Positions 8,101 to 16,267 of a DNA stretch of 64,000 bases are shown here, piece after piece. The notes under the pieces were generated by a model. That model was given only the letters and a program-made list of their open reading frames with translations. It did not search any database and was not told the origin of the DNA. Numbering within the stretch: position 1 is the first letter of the stretch; the number at the start of each line of letters is the position of its first letter. The position numbers and the translations under genes were made by a program. The DNA is from Cerasicoccus maritimus (GTDB lineage Bacteria > Verrucomicrobiota > Verrucomicrobiia > Opitutales > Cerasicoccaceae), in the NCBI GenBank assembly GCA_031296935.1, contig JAVDPD010000002.1, forward strand, positions 209,501 through 273,500, read 5' to 3'.

Positions 8101-11040
8101 AAAGAGCACCCAGGAGCCGGGCTCGGCGGTTGAGATCATCACGGGCGCGCGCAGACCTTCGCGGAAGGCCTCTTCGTCGGCGATGATTTGCAGGTTGCCG
8201 TGGTAGCCGATACTTTGCGATGCAGAGTCTGCGGCCCAGATGGCGGTGTCCGCTTTGATCGGCGCACTGCGCTCGGGCTTGCTGACCCAATAGACGCGGT
8301 AGTAGCCGGTCTTCTCTATGGGGAAGGTGATCGTGGCTTTGCCGTCTGCATTGGTGGTGAGCGTCCACGTTTTGATTTCTTCTACATCGTAGCCTTGGCG
8401 GATGCGATGCCAGTCATTCGGGTCGAGCGCGGAGGAGAATAGCCCCGCGCCTTTGTTGAGGCGACGGCGGTATTCCTGGCCGGAAATTTCTTCGCCGTCG
8501 GGGCCGCGGTAGATCTGCATCCACTCTTCGCGGGTGAGGCGCACCTTGCCTTCGACTTGCACCGGGGCTTCGTTGGCGTTGACGGTCTCGATCGTCACAC
8601 TGGCGGTTTCGCCGGGGCGGTAGAGCGTGCGCTCCGGGCGGACATTGACAAAATACGGCGCGCGGGTGACGCGGATCGATGCGCGACCGGTGACCTCGCG
8701 GCGGGACTCGTCGACGACCCGCGCTTCGATGCTGTATTCAAGGTCTTGGTTGGAATTCCCATTAGTGGGCAGGACGAGGTGTGCGCGGCCTTCGGCGTCG
8801 GTCTTGAGCGTTTCATTGAGCACCTCCTTGCCCGGATTGCGGTAGAAATTCGGCTGGCTGTGGAGCCAAGGATAGGACGTGCGCGGCATCCAGTAATGGT
8901 AATACGGACTTTCGCGCACGACGACGTTGACCTCGGCATTGGGGACGGCGCCGCCGAAATAATAATCGGCTTGTATCTTGACGTTGACCTCGTCGCCCAG
9001 GCGATAAGCGGTGGCGGCTTCGCCGTTGGCGCTGGCGGTTTCAATGGCCACTTTGAACTCTGGCAGTTTGTATTCCTCGAGGCGGAATAGCTCGGCATTG
9101 CCAATAAACTCGTCGTTCTTTTTAAGGCTGAACTGCATCTGATACATGCCGAGCTTCCAGTCGGCGCCGGCCGTGAACTCGCCCCAAATGCTGCCGTATT
9201 CATTGGGCGTCATGGTGCCGCTGGCGACTTCTTCACCTTGCGGGCCGGTGATGCGGTAGTGTAAATTAACGGCAGTGTCGGCCAGTCGCCAATTGGTCAA
9301 CGACTCGCGGACGCGGGCAATGGCCTTCCAGTGAATCGTCTCTCCGGGGCGATAGGCGGGGCGATCAGTAAAGGCGTAAACGCGCCACGCATTGCCGTTT
9401 TGGGGATCGGTGGTGTAGCGGTAGGGCTGGAGGTTGTGGTTGTCACTGGCGACGTTAAACTGATCTCCCTGCGCGCTGATCGCGATGAGGCGCTCGTAAT
9501 TGGTGAGGGCGCCCTTCAGCTCGGGAAAGCTATTTTTCGTGAAGCGCGCGAGGCCGTCTGTGTCGGTTTCAAGGGTGGCGGAAATCCAGCCCATCGTGAC
9601 CTGATTGTTGTTTCGCTGATAATTGCCGAGCCAGACTTTGACTTTGCCATCGGCGATGGGCTTACCGGTTTGGGCGTCGGTCAGCCAGGCGAGGATGGTG
9701 TCGCGGTCGCGAATAGTGGTGACGAATTGTTCGGTGACGAGTAGCAGGCCCTGAGCTTCCTGATCACCCGACTTGGCCTGAATCACATAGGCGCCCGCAG
9801 GCAGACCTTCTTCAAGCTCGATGAGACTGTGTTGCTGGGCCATGGGCTTGCCATCGGGCTGGCGGGTCATGCGCGTCAGCGGCGTGAGGCCGCTCAGGTC
9901 GAAATGGTTATCGTCAAAAGGCGAGTAGCGTGGCTGGTCGTCTTCGGGTTGAAAAAGCTCCTGCAAGTTGACGGCGTAAACGGCGACTTCGACGGTGCCC
10001 AAATTCCGCCAGTTAACGGCGAACTCCACGACGCTTTCAGGGGTGAAGGTGTTGCCGATATTGACGTTTAGTTGTTGCTCAGTGAGGTCCTCGATACGTC
10101 GTTTTGCCTGCCGGTTGTAGCGGGAATAGCCTTCGGGGTAGCGCTCAACAAATTGCTGGTAGAGCTTGAGTGCGAGGGTTAGGTTGCCTTCGCTGCGGAA
10201 GTGGCCGTGGTCGTCCCAATAGCTGGCACCGTAGCTTTGCGCCCACTCGGCGTAGCGAAAAAGCGCGTCATCGGCCCATTCACTTTTGGGGGCCTTCAGC
10301 GCGGCCTCGAACGCAGCTTGGGCCTTGAGGGATTGCGCGTTGCCCTGGTGCATGTATTCGAGGGCGAGCAGGTAGTTAGCGTGCGCTTTTTGCTCGGTGG
10401 TCTTGGCGACTTCGACGGCGTTCTGGAGCACGGAGATGGGCATCCAGTTGCCAAAGCGGTAGCCGTAACGCCAGTAGTTGGGCCGGACGTTGGGCGGCAT
10501 CGAGGCGCGGAAAACGATGTCCAGGTAGTGCTCGCGGGCGGAATCAATATCCGTTGAGGCGGCCCACCAGTCGAGTGCCTGCTTATAGTGCTTCCAGGCG
10601 TTACTCCAGTTGCGGTATTGATCCGACGTCCAGTAGGAGTCGCCCATTGATTCCTGGATGTCGGCCCAGAGCTGAGGCGGGCGCGCGCCCTTGGCTTCTT
10701 TTTTTATTTTTGCAGCGAGCTCCGTGAGCGCCTCACGCGGCGCATTGATTAATTGGGCGTCAGTCTGGTGGGTGGCGGCAAGGTTGCGCCATTGGGAGTC
10801 AGCGAGGCGGAATTGCAGATCGTCCGCGGAAACGCCGTCGGGCAGCTTGTCGGCTTGGTCCAGTTGTTCGTAGAGCAGGGCGGCCTGTCGGTAGGAGTGC
10901 TCGGCGTAGGCTTGGTTGGCTGCTTTCCAGGTCTCACCAGTGTTGGTTGGCTGGGTGTTGGCTTTTAGCAGGTTGGCGGAGAGCAGTAATGCGAGCAGAA
11001 AGAAGCGTAAGTGAGGTTTGCGAGGCATGGCTGGAAGCAT
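5131..11040 (-). CDS. Bacterial alpha-2-macroglobulin family protein with thioester motif
   Basis: A 1969-residue secreted protein. Bacterial alpha-2-macroglobulins are thought to trap proteases that breach the outer membrane, using a bait region and a reactive Cys-Gln thioester. The N-terminus (RKPHLRFFLLALLL then ...LLKANT) is a signal peptide without a lipobox Cys, so the mature protein is probably periplasmic and soluble rather than a lipoprotein. Residues about 30-330 are helical and TPR-like; macroglobulin beta-domains follow; the thioester sequence GCTEQ has its Cys at residue 1420, inside an alpha/alpha-toroid thioester domain; the C-terminus (about 1780-1969) resembles the receptor-binding-like domain. 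An in-frame ATG four codons downstream (11028) is an alternative start. No penicillin-binding protein 1C gene, the frequent partner, is next to it; a deacetylase is. Confidence 0.93.
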   Translation of the reverse strand: MLPAMPRKPHLRFFLLALLLSANLLKANTQPTNTGETWKAANQAYAEHSYRQAALLYEQLDQADKLPDGVSADDLQFRLADSQWRNLAATHQTDAQLINAPREALTELAAKIKKEAKGARPPQLWADIQESMGDSYWTSDQYRNWSNAWKHYKQALDWWAASTDIDSAREHYLDIVFRASMPPNVRPNYWRYGYRFGNWMPISVLQNAVEVAKTTEQKAHANYLLALEYMHQGNAQSLKAQAAFEAALKAPKSEWADDALFRYAEWAQSYGASYWDDHGHFRSEGNLTLALKLYQQFVERYPEGYSRYNRQAKRRIEDLTEQQLNVNIGNTFTPESVVEFAVNWRNLGTVEVAVYAVNLQELFQPEDDQPRYSPFDDNHFDLSGLTPLTRMTRQPDGKPMAQQHSLIELEEGLPAGAYVIQAKSGDQEAQGLLLVTEQFVTTIRDRDTILAWLTDAQTGKPIADGKVKVWLGNYQRNNNQVTMGWISATLETDTDGLARFTKNSFPELKGALTNYERLIAISAQGDQFNVASDNHNLQPYRYTTDPQNGNAWRVYAFTDRPAYRPGETIHWKAIARVRESLTNWRLADTAVNLHYRITGPQGEEVASGTMTPNEYGSIWGEFTAGADWKLGMYQMQFSLKKNDEFIGNAELFRLEEYKLPEFKVAIETASANGEAATAYRLGDEVNVKIQADYYFGGAVPNAEVNVVVRESPYYHYWMPRTSYPWLHSQPNFYRNPGKEVLNETLKTDAEGRAHLVLPTNGNSNQDLEYSIEARVVDESRREVTGRASIRVTRAPYFVNVRPERTLYRPGETASVTIETVNANEAPVQVEGKVRLTREEWMQIYRGPDGEEISGQEYRRRLNKGAGLFSSALDPNDWHRIRQGYDVEEIKTWTLTTNADGKATITFPIEKTGYYRVYWVSKPERSAPIKADTAIWAADSASQSIGYHGNLQIIADEEAFREGLRAPVMISTAEPGSWVLFTAQGGGLLDTRVVHVEGNVKLLQLDVNDAWVPNARLQANTVRDLKMWQDQQDINIPPTKHFLDVSVVTNAESYLPREKATAIITTRNIDGHAVPAEVALSVFDEAVLAIQPTLAPDPREFFYGQNRPITVYTSSSQNLRSFRINQKLAANEQLKLEGGVGTKYAATFADSSSANVDYFAAPTAELQTRAPALAPMMAKAAGLAESDAIKENAGAAPEPNVVVRNDFRSTVLWKPAIVTDSNGQATVEFQLPDNLTTWELEARATGLPASFGEGSTLAKTRLPLIARLQTPRFFVTGDQLTITGVINNNTEDDASVRAELAIDGGLKLVNSAMQSIDVPAHGSTQVNWMVDVVSPGDVKLTLTAKSNTHGDAMELTIPAFEHGINKFLARSGKMTSDSLRLALDIPKFKADGASFTLHLSPSIATTMLDALPYLAQYPYGCTEQTMSRFLPAVIIAKTLTDLGLNADDILEQNFGGIEENTPNKVVQKLKPKKDGNLADLDEMVSEGLKRLVDFQHSDGGWGWWKDDQSDPYMSAYVVWGLTLAEQSGEKIDAEVLKRGRDYLNLRLVDFESRYDMQAWLLHALAAADHGMPDAKPERNEAKAFANLWKNRDQMVAYSRALTAIAAKNLGFADEAKILADNLANGVKLDNNPQGSVLAPATGATPQDDPTILPTAHWGEDGIYYRWSRGGVETTAFVLAALVEINPQSELVTPAMNWLVKNRRGAQWSNTRDTAIVLLALNNWLRESGELEASGQYTALLNGEPIGEINVTPQTVLTAPRVIDVPVDKLKSGEGNTLTLQRKAGKPPLYFATRFDFFSLENPIAAAGSEIFVSRKYERTFPVKTLLDGFATQSSPLVSGGVADSGDRIEAIVTIEAKNDLEYILVEDLKPAGFEAVALQSGGRLYARELRPSALDQADRYTGRQQWVYQELRDRQIASFISRLPQGLWEIRYELRAETPGAFSALPVIAEAMYVPEIKGNSAELKITIEP

Positions 11041-11112
11041 GTTGATTTTCTTGCAGGCTTCGACATCTTTGTTGGTTCGAAGGTTTCTTTTTAATTTTAT
11101 TTATCACCATCT

Positions 11113-11424
11113 ATGCAAGCAGCACCTGAAGATCTGCAACTTATTGGCGCCGAATTGGCCGTCCGCTGGCCCGATGGGCGGGAGGACTACTTTTCCGGCG
11201 AGTTTTTGCGCACGAACAGCCCGAGCGCGGAAAACGTCGGCGAGAAGGATATTTTCGGCAACCAATACGGCGGCGACGGGCCGCGTGAATTCCCTGGCGT
11301 GAAAATCGAAGGCTGGGACTATCAGGGCAATTACGCCGTCCGCTTTGACTTCAGCGACGGCCACCGCACGGGCATCTTCTCCTGGGAATACCTGCGCAAG
11401 CTTGGGGACCGTCAGCACAGCTGA
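11113..11424 (+). CDS. DUF971 (gamma-butyrobetaine hydroxylase-like N-terminal) domain protein
   Basis: A 103-residue stand-alone DUF971 domain. The family pattern is visible: an opening strand ELAVRWPDG, then EFLRTNSPSAEN, and near the C-terminus NYAVRFDFSDGH followed by GIFSWEYLRKL. In eukaryotes this fold is the zinc-binding N-terminal part of gamma-butyrobetaine hydroxylase. Bacterial stand-alone copies are often linked to Fe-S cluster or Mrp/ApbC biology, but the exact role is unsettled. No cysteines are present, so the classical zinc site is missing. The gene diverges from the alpha-2-macroglobulin gene 72 bases away and is followed directly by a dispersed repeat at 11426. Confidence 0.85.
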   Translation: MQAAPEDLQLIGAELAVRWPDGREDYFSGEFLRTNSPSAENVGEKDIFGNQYGGDGPREFPGVKIEGWDYQGNYAVRFDFSDGHRTGIFSWEYLRKLGDRQHS

Positions 11425-11425
11425 C

Positions 11426-11457
11426 GGAGATTAAAGGAAAAAGATTAAAGGAAAAAG
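11426..11457 (+). repeat. Dispersed A-rich repeat, left copy of an inverted pair
   Basis: Two tandem near-copies of ATTAAAGGAAAAAG preceded by GGAG. A near-identical inverted copy lies at 11957-11988, and another direct copy at 24849-24880. The inverted pair brackets the gene at 11466-11912. Confidence 0.8.
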
Positions 11458-11465
11458 TGGGCGGA

Positions 11466-11912
11466 ATGGGTGAGAATATTGAGTTCGCGGACAAAGATCG
11501 CAGCATATTCTTTAACTTCAAAGATGGAACCGTCACTTTTCGGAATTTCAGGGTAGAGGTATTGCTGCCTAGGAAGCTTCCAGTGTTTGTTGTTAGCATC
11601 GATGAGATCGGCAAAAATACGGTTTCACACTTCAATGCAGGCACTAAACCACTCAGTGATACGCATGGCATACTGACAGCCAAGGGGAGGGTTTGGGTTC
11701 CTCAGAGCTTCAAGGGCTTGGAAGATGTCGCAGAGCTGCTCGCATTGATTTGGGAAGAAAATAAGGCCCATAGAACCAAAGAAGAATTAAAGCAATTCAA
11801 CCGTGAGCTGAATCGCACACATCCAGTCGCCAAAGTTGTGGGGCTCTCGTTACTTCTGATTGGGCTCGTTGGCGTTATCTACTATTTCATCGTCCTGCTG
11901 CCTAAGCTATAG
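11466..11912 (+). CDS. Hypothetical protein with C-terminal membrane anchor
   Basis: A 148-residue protein of unknown function. It has a soluble, charged N-terminal part of about 115 residues followed by one strong hydrophobic segment (VVGLSLLLIGLVGVIYYF) at the C-terminus, so it is probably tail-anchored with the bulk in the cytoplasm. I prefer the ATG at 11466 (MGENIEF...); a GTG at 11457 falls inside the repeat. The gene is bracketed by inverted copies of a 32-bp dispersed repeat, which suggests it arrived as a unit, although no transposase is present. I recognise no family. Confidence 0.6.
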   Translation: MGENIEFADKDRSIFFNFKDGTVTFRNFRVEVLLPRKLPVFVVSIDEIGKNTVSHFNAGTKPLSDTHGILTAKGRVWVPQSFKGLEDVAELLALIWEENKAHRTKEELKQFNRELNRTHPVAKVVGLSLLLIGLVGVIYYFIVLLPKL

Positions 11913-11931
11913 CCACGTGCTTCGACGACAC

Positions 11932-11957
11932 AAAAAAGGACCGCGTTAGAGCGGCCC
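11932..11957 (-). terminator. Intrinsic terminator downstream of the response regulator gene
   Basis: Read on the minus strand: GGGCCGC, a 6-base loop, GCGGTCC (7-bp stem with one mismatch), then TTTTTT. It lies about 50 bases beyond the stop codon of the response regulator gene and could also slow transcripts from the plus-strand gene ending at 11912. Confidence 0.75.
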
Positions 11958-11988
11958 TTCTTCCTTTAAACTTTTTCCTTTAATCTCC
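11957..11988 (-). repeat. Dispersed A-rich repeat, right (inverted) copy
   Basis: Reverse complement of the repeat at 11426-11457, including the GGAG end, with only a few differences. It sits between the terminator at 11932-11957 and a small GC hairpin (CCGCGC-GTA-GCGCGG) at 11987-12001, just before the response regulator stop codon. Confidence 0.8.
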
Positions 11989-12008
11989 GCGCGTAGCGCG
12001 GCCCCAGC

Positions 12009-12659
12009 TTAATCGAAATTCTGCGGCGGGTTCACCAGGCCGAAGGCGATGGCTTGGCGGGTGAGGCCGGCGACGTCGTGCACGTCGAGCTTCTTCATGA
12101 GGTTGGCGCGGTGGGTGTCCGCAGTCTTCACGGAGATGTCCAGCTTTTGGGCGATTTCCTTGCTCGTGCAGCTTTCGGCGATGAGTTGAAGGATCTGACG
12201 CTCACGCGGGGTAAGCTCGTCGAGCGAATCGCTCTGGTTCGGGTTGACCATGATTTCGCGCATGATGTCGACAATGCGCAGACCGAAGTGGGTCTGGCCG
12301 GCGACGATCTTTTCCACGGCGATTTCGAGGTCGGAAAGGTTGGCGTCTTTTTCGACGAAGCCATCGATGCCGGCTTCGAGGAGTTTTTTAACGGTGCTCT
12401 TGCTGGGGAAAGCAGAGAACACGAGGACCCGCGGCTTGTGTTCGCCCTTGCGGATTTGGCGCAGAAGCTCGATGCCATTCAGGTTGGGCAACATGATGTC
12501 GAGGATGAGGATATCGGGCATGACTTTCGTGATTTCCTCCACCGCCATTTGGCCGTCGCCAGTCGAACCTGCCACTTCAATGTCCGGGTAGGTTTCCAGC
12601 AGTCGGATAATCAGATCTCGCAGGATAGTTTGGTCCTCAACGACATAAACGCGCTTCAT
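12009..12659 (-). CDS. NarL/FixJ-type response regulator
   Basis: A 216-residue two-component regulator. The receiver domain (about 1-120) has acidic residues E8/D9, phosphoacceptor Asp54 (in ILILDIMLP), the conserved Ser in VFSA and a Lys in FVEKD. The C-terminal LuxR-type helix-turn-helix (about 148-205) has the LTPRERQILQLIAE and KEIAQKLDISVKTADTHR signatures. It should be a DNA-binding transcription factor activated by phosphorylation. No histidine kinase gene is adjacent, so it is an orphan here. It is transcribed in the same direction as the MFS gene upstream (gap 41 bases) and may be cotranscribed with it. It ends at a clear terminator. Confidence 0.93.
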   Translation of the reverse strand: MKRVYVVEDQTILRDLIIRLLETYPDIEVAGSTGDGQMAVEEITKVMPDILILDIMLPNLNGIELLRQIRKGEHKPRVLVFSAFPSKSTVKKLLEAGIDGFVEKDANLSDLEIAVEKIVAGQTHFGLRIVDIMREIMVNPNQSDSLDELTPRERQILQLIAESCTSKEIAQKLDISVKTADTHRANLMKKLDVHDVAGLTRQAIAFGLVNPPQNFD

Positions 12660-12700
12660 GCCGCCAGTAGAAAGTCACCTACCGGTTTTTGCAAATGAAA

Positions 12701-14089
12701 TTACTCGGTATTCGAGGGCGTTTCTGAACACATTTGCACGCGGCGATACGTGAACGACCCGAGGAAGGCCATTAATCCAAGAAAAATAAAGGGGATCGCT
12801 TGCAGTAGCTGGGCAAACACCGCGTCGCTCGTTACCGCAATTTTACCATTTGTTAATTCAGTTTCGGCGCTTTCTGGGGCCAATCCAGAGGTCAGCCCGA
12901 AGAAGATCAACCCTGCCAGCCCGTAGGCAATGTTGTTGGCCAGACTGCGAAAGCTCAGGACCGTGGCGCGGCGGTGGGAGTCTGTGACGGCGGCGTTGAG
13001 GTAATGGCTCATGAAGAAATTCAGCATGAACATGGAGACGCCAATGCCCATCGCCGGAATCACGCCCCAGTAGGGAATCAGCAGCGCCTGCCCGCCCTGA
13101 CTGAGCAGGATGAGCCCCGCCAGCAGGCAGAAGTTTACCCGCGCGCTCTTTTGCTCCACCAGCTTGCGCGCAAGCATCGGAATGAACAAGCCCAGTAGCC
13201 CGCCAATGGCGCCCATGACGCCGAGCGCCGCCTCGGGCAGCCCGATCATCCGGTAATACTCGCTGTTGATCGTGAGGCCGATGCGGACCAGGCTATCGAA
13301 GCAGACGCTGGCCACGATCAGCACCAGCACGATTTGCGTCGTTAAAATCCACTTGCCAGTCTGGCCCACCAGCGCAAAGGCGGCGCGGGCATTGGTGGGG
13401 GCTTCATCCTCGTGGGTGTCGACAGGCGGCTCAGTCAACCGCCAGGCGGCAAAGAGTGTCACGAGCGAAGTCGCGAGTGTCAGGTAAAGTGGGAAGCGGA
13501 GCGTGATGGGCTTGGTCAGCCCGGCGTCGATGCCGATCAGTTGGAGCCCGGCGTTGACGAATTCGTGGTCGTAAACCGCGGCGCCCAGCAGCATGCAGCC
13601 GAGGAAGCCGAGCGATTGCAGGCGCATCAGCAAGTCCAGCGCGTTGGGCCATTCTTTCTCGCGACCCAGCGCCTTGAGTGAATCGTAGGCCAGCGCCTCG
13701 TCGGCCCCGCTGGCAAAGGCCTCGGCCGCGCCGCTGATCAGCCGGTTGACGCCAAAGGCGAGCAGCAGCAGCCAGGGTTCGCCCATTGGCACAAAGGCGA
13801 TGATGGCCAGCTCGACCACCATGCACACCCCCGCCAGACGCACCAGATTGCGGCGGCCAAAGGTGTCGGCAAACGCGCCAGACGGCACTTCGAGCAACAC
13901 GATTGATGCCGCCCAGATCGCATTGAGCAGGAAAAAGTCTTTCAGCGTCAGCCCGATATCCAGAAACAGCACCGTGAACACCGGGTAGTAAAAGCGCGCA
14001 TTGAAGAACACCCGGAACACAATGAACCAGCGAATGTTCGGGATTTTCAACACACTCTCAGCAGCAGCCATCCACTGGAGCATGCTCAA
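12701..14089 (-). CDS. Major facilitator superfamily transporter
   Basis: A 462-residue integral membrane protein with about twelve hydrophobic segments. The A-like motif after helix 2 (GAFADTFGRRNLVRLAG) is the MFS cytoplasmic loop signature. The 6+6 helix layout with a charged central loop around residues 215-235 (ETHEDEAPTNAR region) fits the family. The substrate cannot be inferred; drug efflux or uptake of a small metabolite are both possible. An alternative ATG lies two codons downstream. It may form a two-gene transcript with the NarL-type regulator downstream. Confidence 0.85.
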   Translation of the reverse strand: MSMLQWMAAAESVLKIPNIRWFIVFRVFFNARFYYPVFTVLFLDIGLTLKDFFLLNAIWAASIVLLEVPSGAFADTFGRRNLVRLAGVCMVVELAIIAFVPMGEPWLLLLAFGVNRLISGAAEAFASGADEALAYDSLKALGREKEWPNALDLLMRLQSLGFLGCMLLGAAVYDHEFVNAGLQLIGIDAGLTKPITLRFPLYLTLATSLVTLFAAWRLTEPPVDTHEDEAPTNARAAFALVGQTGKWILTTQIVLVLIVASVCFDSLVRIGLTINSEYYRMIGLPEAALGVMGAIGGLLGLFIPMLARKLVEQKSARVNFCLLAGLILLSQGGQALLIPYWGVIPAMGIGVSMFMLNFFMSHYLNAAVTDSHRRATVLSFRSLANNIAYGLAGLIFFGLTSGLAPESAETELTNGKIAVTSDAVFAQLLQAIPFIFLGLMAFLGSFTYRRVQMCSETPSNTE

Positions 14090-14326
14090 GCCGACTCAAA
14101 AAGCAATCTGCGACCTTTGCTCAGCCACCGCTGCGGCTCGCTGTCTAAAGTTTGCTTTAGATGCCATGAAATGCCAAAAAGTTGGCCCGAAAATGGCATA
14201 AAAATACTGGTTTTAAGTGCTGGGTTAGCTAATTTCGTTTTGCAAGATTCTTTTTATCAAGCACTTATGGGATTTTATCATTTTGTTTGAGGTTGCCAGG
14301 CTGATTTCGCTTAAAAAATCGATTAA

Positions 14327-16264
14327 TCACCAACTGCGGTCGTCGGGGTCGAGGCTGGGCACCGCGCCGAGCAAACGCTGGGTGTAGGGGTGCTGCGGGT
14401 TGGCGAACAGCTCCTCGCTTTCGGCGAACTCCACGAGCTTGCCGCCCTGCATCACGGCCACGCGGTCGCAGATGTGGCGGACCACCGAGAGGTCGTGCGC
14501 GACGAACAAATACGTGAGCCCAAACTCGATCTGCAAGTCGGCCAGGAGGTTGATCACCTGCGCTTGCACGGACACGTCGAGCGCGGAGACAGACTCGTCG
14601 GCCACGATCAATGACGGGCGCATGATCAGCGCGCGGGCAATGCCGATGCGTTGACGCTGACCGCCGGAAAACGCATGCGGATAACGCTGGCGATGCTCAG
14701 GCTTGAGGCCGACTTTTTTCAGGATTTCCACGACCATGTCTTCCATCGTCGAACCGCTGGCCATCTTGTGGATGACGAGTGGTTCGGCCACGATGTCGCC
14801 CACCGTCATGCGCGGGTTGAGCGAGGAAAAGGGGTCCTGGAAAATCATCTGCATTTCCTTGCGCAGTGGCTTGAGCTCCTTGCGGGTGAGCTGGGTCAAG
14901 TCGATGTCGCGCTCTTGCAGGTCGCTGCGGAAAATCGCTTCGCCGGAGGTCGGCGTGAGGGCGCGCAGGATGGTGCGCGCGCAGGTGGTCTTGCCCGAGC
15001 CGGACTCGCCGACGAGGCCAAGGGTTTCGCCGCGCAGCAGGTCGAAGGATACATCGTCCACGGCCTTGAGCACGCCCTTTTGTTTGCGAATCAGGCCCTT
15101 GGAATAGATCGGAAAATGCTTGCAGAGATTGCGCACTTGCAGGAGCACTTTCTCTTCTTTGATCGACTGGGTAACGTCCACGCCGTCGTCAACGACGAGC
15201 GTCGGCTTGCCGTTGCCGTGGATCTCATCGAGGCGCACGCAAGCGGCCTGGCGACCTTCTTTCCACTTGAGCAAATCCGGCGCGCCGCCGACATCGCACT
15301 TGCCGGGCACGGCAAACGGACAACGCGGGTGGAACGGGCAGCCCTTCGGAATCTGCGTCAGCGAAGGCACGCTGCCTTTGATCGTGGGCAGGCGTCCGCC
15401 GAGGGTTTCGTTGCGCGGAATCGAGTGAAGCAGCGAGAGGGTGTAGGGGTGCGCGGGGTTCTTTAAGATGTCGCGCACGGAGCCGGTTTCGACCACACGG
15501 CCGGTATACATGACGGCGACTTCGTCGGCCATCTGGGCGACCACGCCCAAGTCGTGCGTGATGAAAACGACCGAGCAATTACGCTTCTCCTGGAGCTCGC
15601 GCATGAGCTTGAGAATCTGTGCCTGGAGGGTCACGTCGAGCGCTGTGGTGGGCTCGTCGGCAATGAGGATTTCCGGGTCGCACACGAGCGCCATCGCGAT
15701 GACGATGCGCTGGCGCATACCGCCGGACATCTCGTGCGGATACTGGTCGATGCGCTCTTCGGGCTGCGGAATGCCGACGCTGGTCAGCATGTCGATGGCC
15801 TTCTGGCGCGCCTCTTCCTTGGTCACGTCCTGGTGCAGGAGGATGGCTTCGCAGATCTGGTTGCCGACGGTGTGAACCGGGCTCAGCGCGGTCATCGGCT
15901 CTTGGAAAATCATGCTGATGTTGCCGCCGCGAATCTGGTAAAGCGTGTCGGACTTCTCGCTCAGCGCAGCGATGTCGACCGTCTCCCCGCGCCGCTGGGA
16001 GTGGAAGAGAATCTTGCCGCCCATGATCTTACCGGGCGAGCGGATGAGGCGCAGAATCGAATACGAGGTAACGCTCTTGCCGCAGCCGGACTCGCCGACG
16101 ATAGCCAGGACTTTACCGCGCTTGAGCTGGAGGCTCACGCCGTCCACGGCGGGTATCTGGCCCTCCTCGGTGAAGAAGTGGGTCTTGAGGTTTTCGATGC
16201 TCAGGACGACGTCGTCCTCGGCGCTCGATTGGGAAGTGGGGGAAGGTGCGGTTGCCGTGGACAT
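14327..16264 (-). CDS. Fused dual ATP-binding protein of an oligopeptide-type ABC importer
   Basis: A 645-residue protein with two complete ABC ATPase domains, equivalent to DppD plus DppF (as in YejF). Domain 1 has Walker A GESGCGKS (about 57-64), signature MSGGMRQR and Walker B ILIADEP. It ends with the oligopeptide-transporter C-terminal extension containing CPFHPRCPF...C. Domain 2 has Walker A GESGSGKT (about 417), signature FSGGQRQR and Walker B LIVADES. It energises import by the two permease proteins encoded just upstream (gap 3 bases). The C-terminal extension of domain 2 is short. The gene is third in a minus-strand operon that starts at 20769. The substrate is probably a peptide or oligosaccharide, given the family. 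Confidence 0.94.
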   Translation of the reverse strand: MSTATAPSPTSQSSAEDDVVLSIENLKTHFFTEEGQIPAVDGVSLQLKRGKVLAIVGESGCGKSVTSYSILRLIRSPGKIMGGKILFHSQRRGETVDIAALSEKSDTLYQIRGGNISMIFQEPMTALSPVHTVGNQICEAILLHQDVTKEEARQKAIDMLTSVGIPQPEERIDQYPHEMSGGMRQRIVIAMALVCDPEILIADEPTTALDVTLQAQILKLMRELQEKRNCSVVFITHDLGVVAQMADEVAVMYTGRVVETGSVRDILKNPAHPYTLSLLHSIPRNETLGGRLPTIKGSVPSLTQIPKGCPFHPRCPFAVPGKCDVGGAPDLLKWKEGRQAACVRLDEIHGNGKPTLVVDDGVDVTQSIKEEKVLLQVRNLCKHFPIYSKGLIRKQKGVLKAVDDVSFDLLRGETLGLVGESGSGKTTCARTILRALTPTSGEAIFRSDLQERDIDLTQLTRKELKPLRKEMQMIFQDPFSSLNPRMTVGDIVAEPLVIHKMASGSTMEDMVVEILKKVGLKPEHRQRYPHAFSGGQRQRIGIARALIMRPSLIVADESVSALDVSVQAQVINLLADLQIEFGLTYLFVAHDLSVVRHICDRVAVMQGGKLVEFAESEELFANPQHPYTQRLLGAVPSLDPDDRSW

Positions 16265-16267
16265 GGT

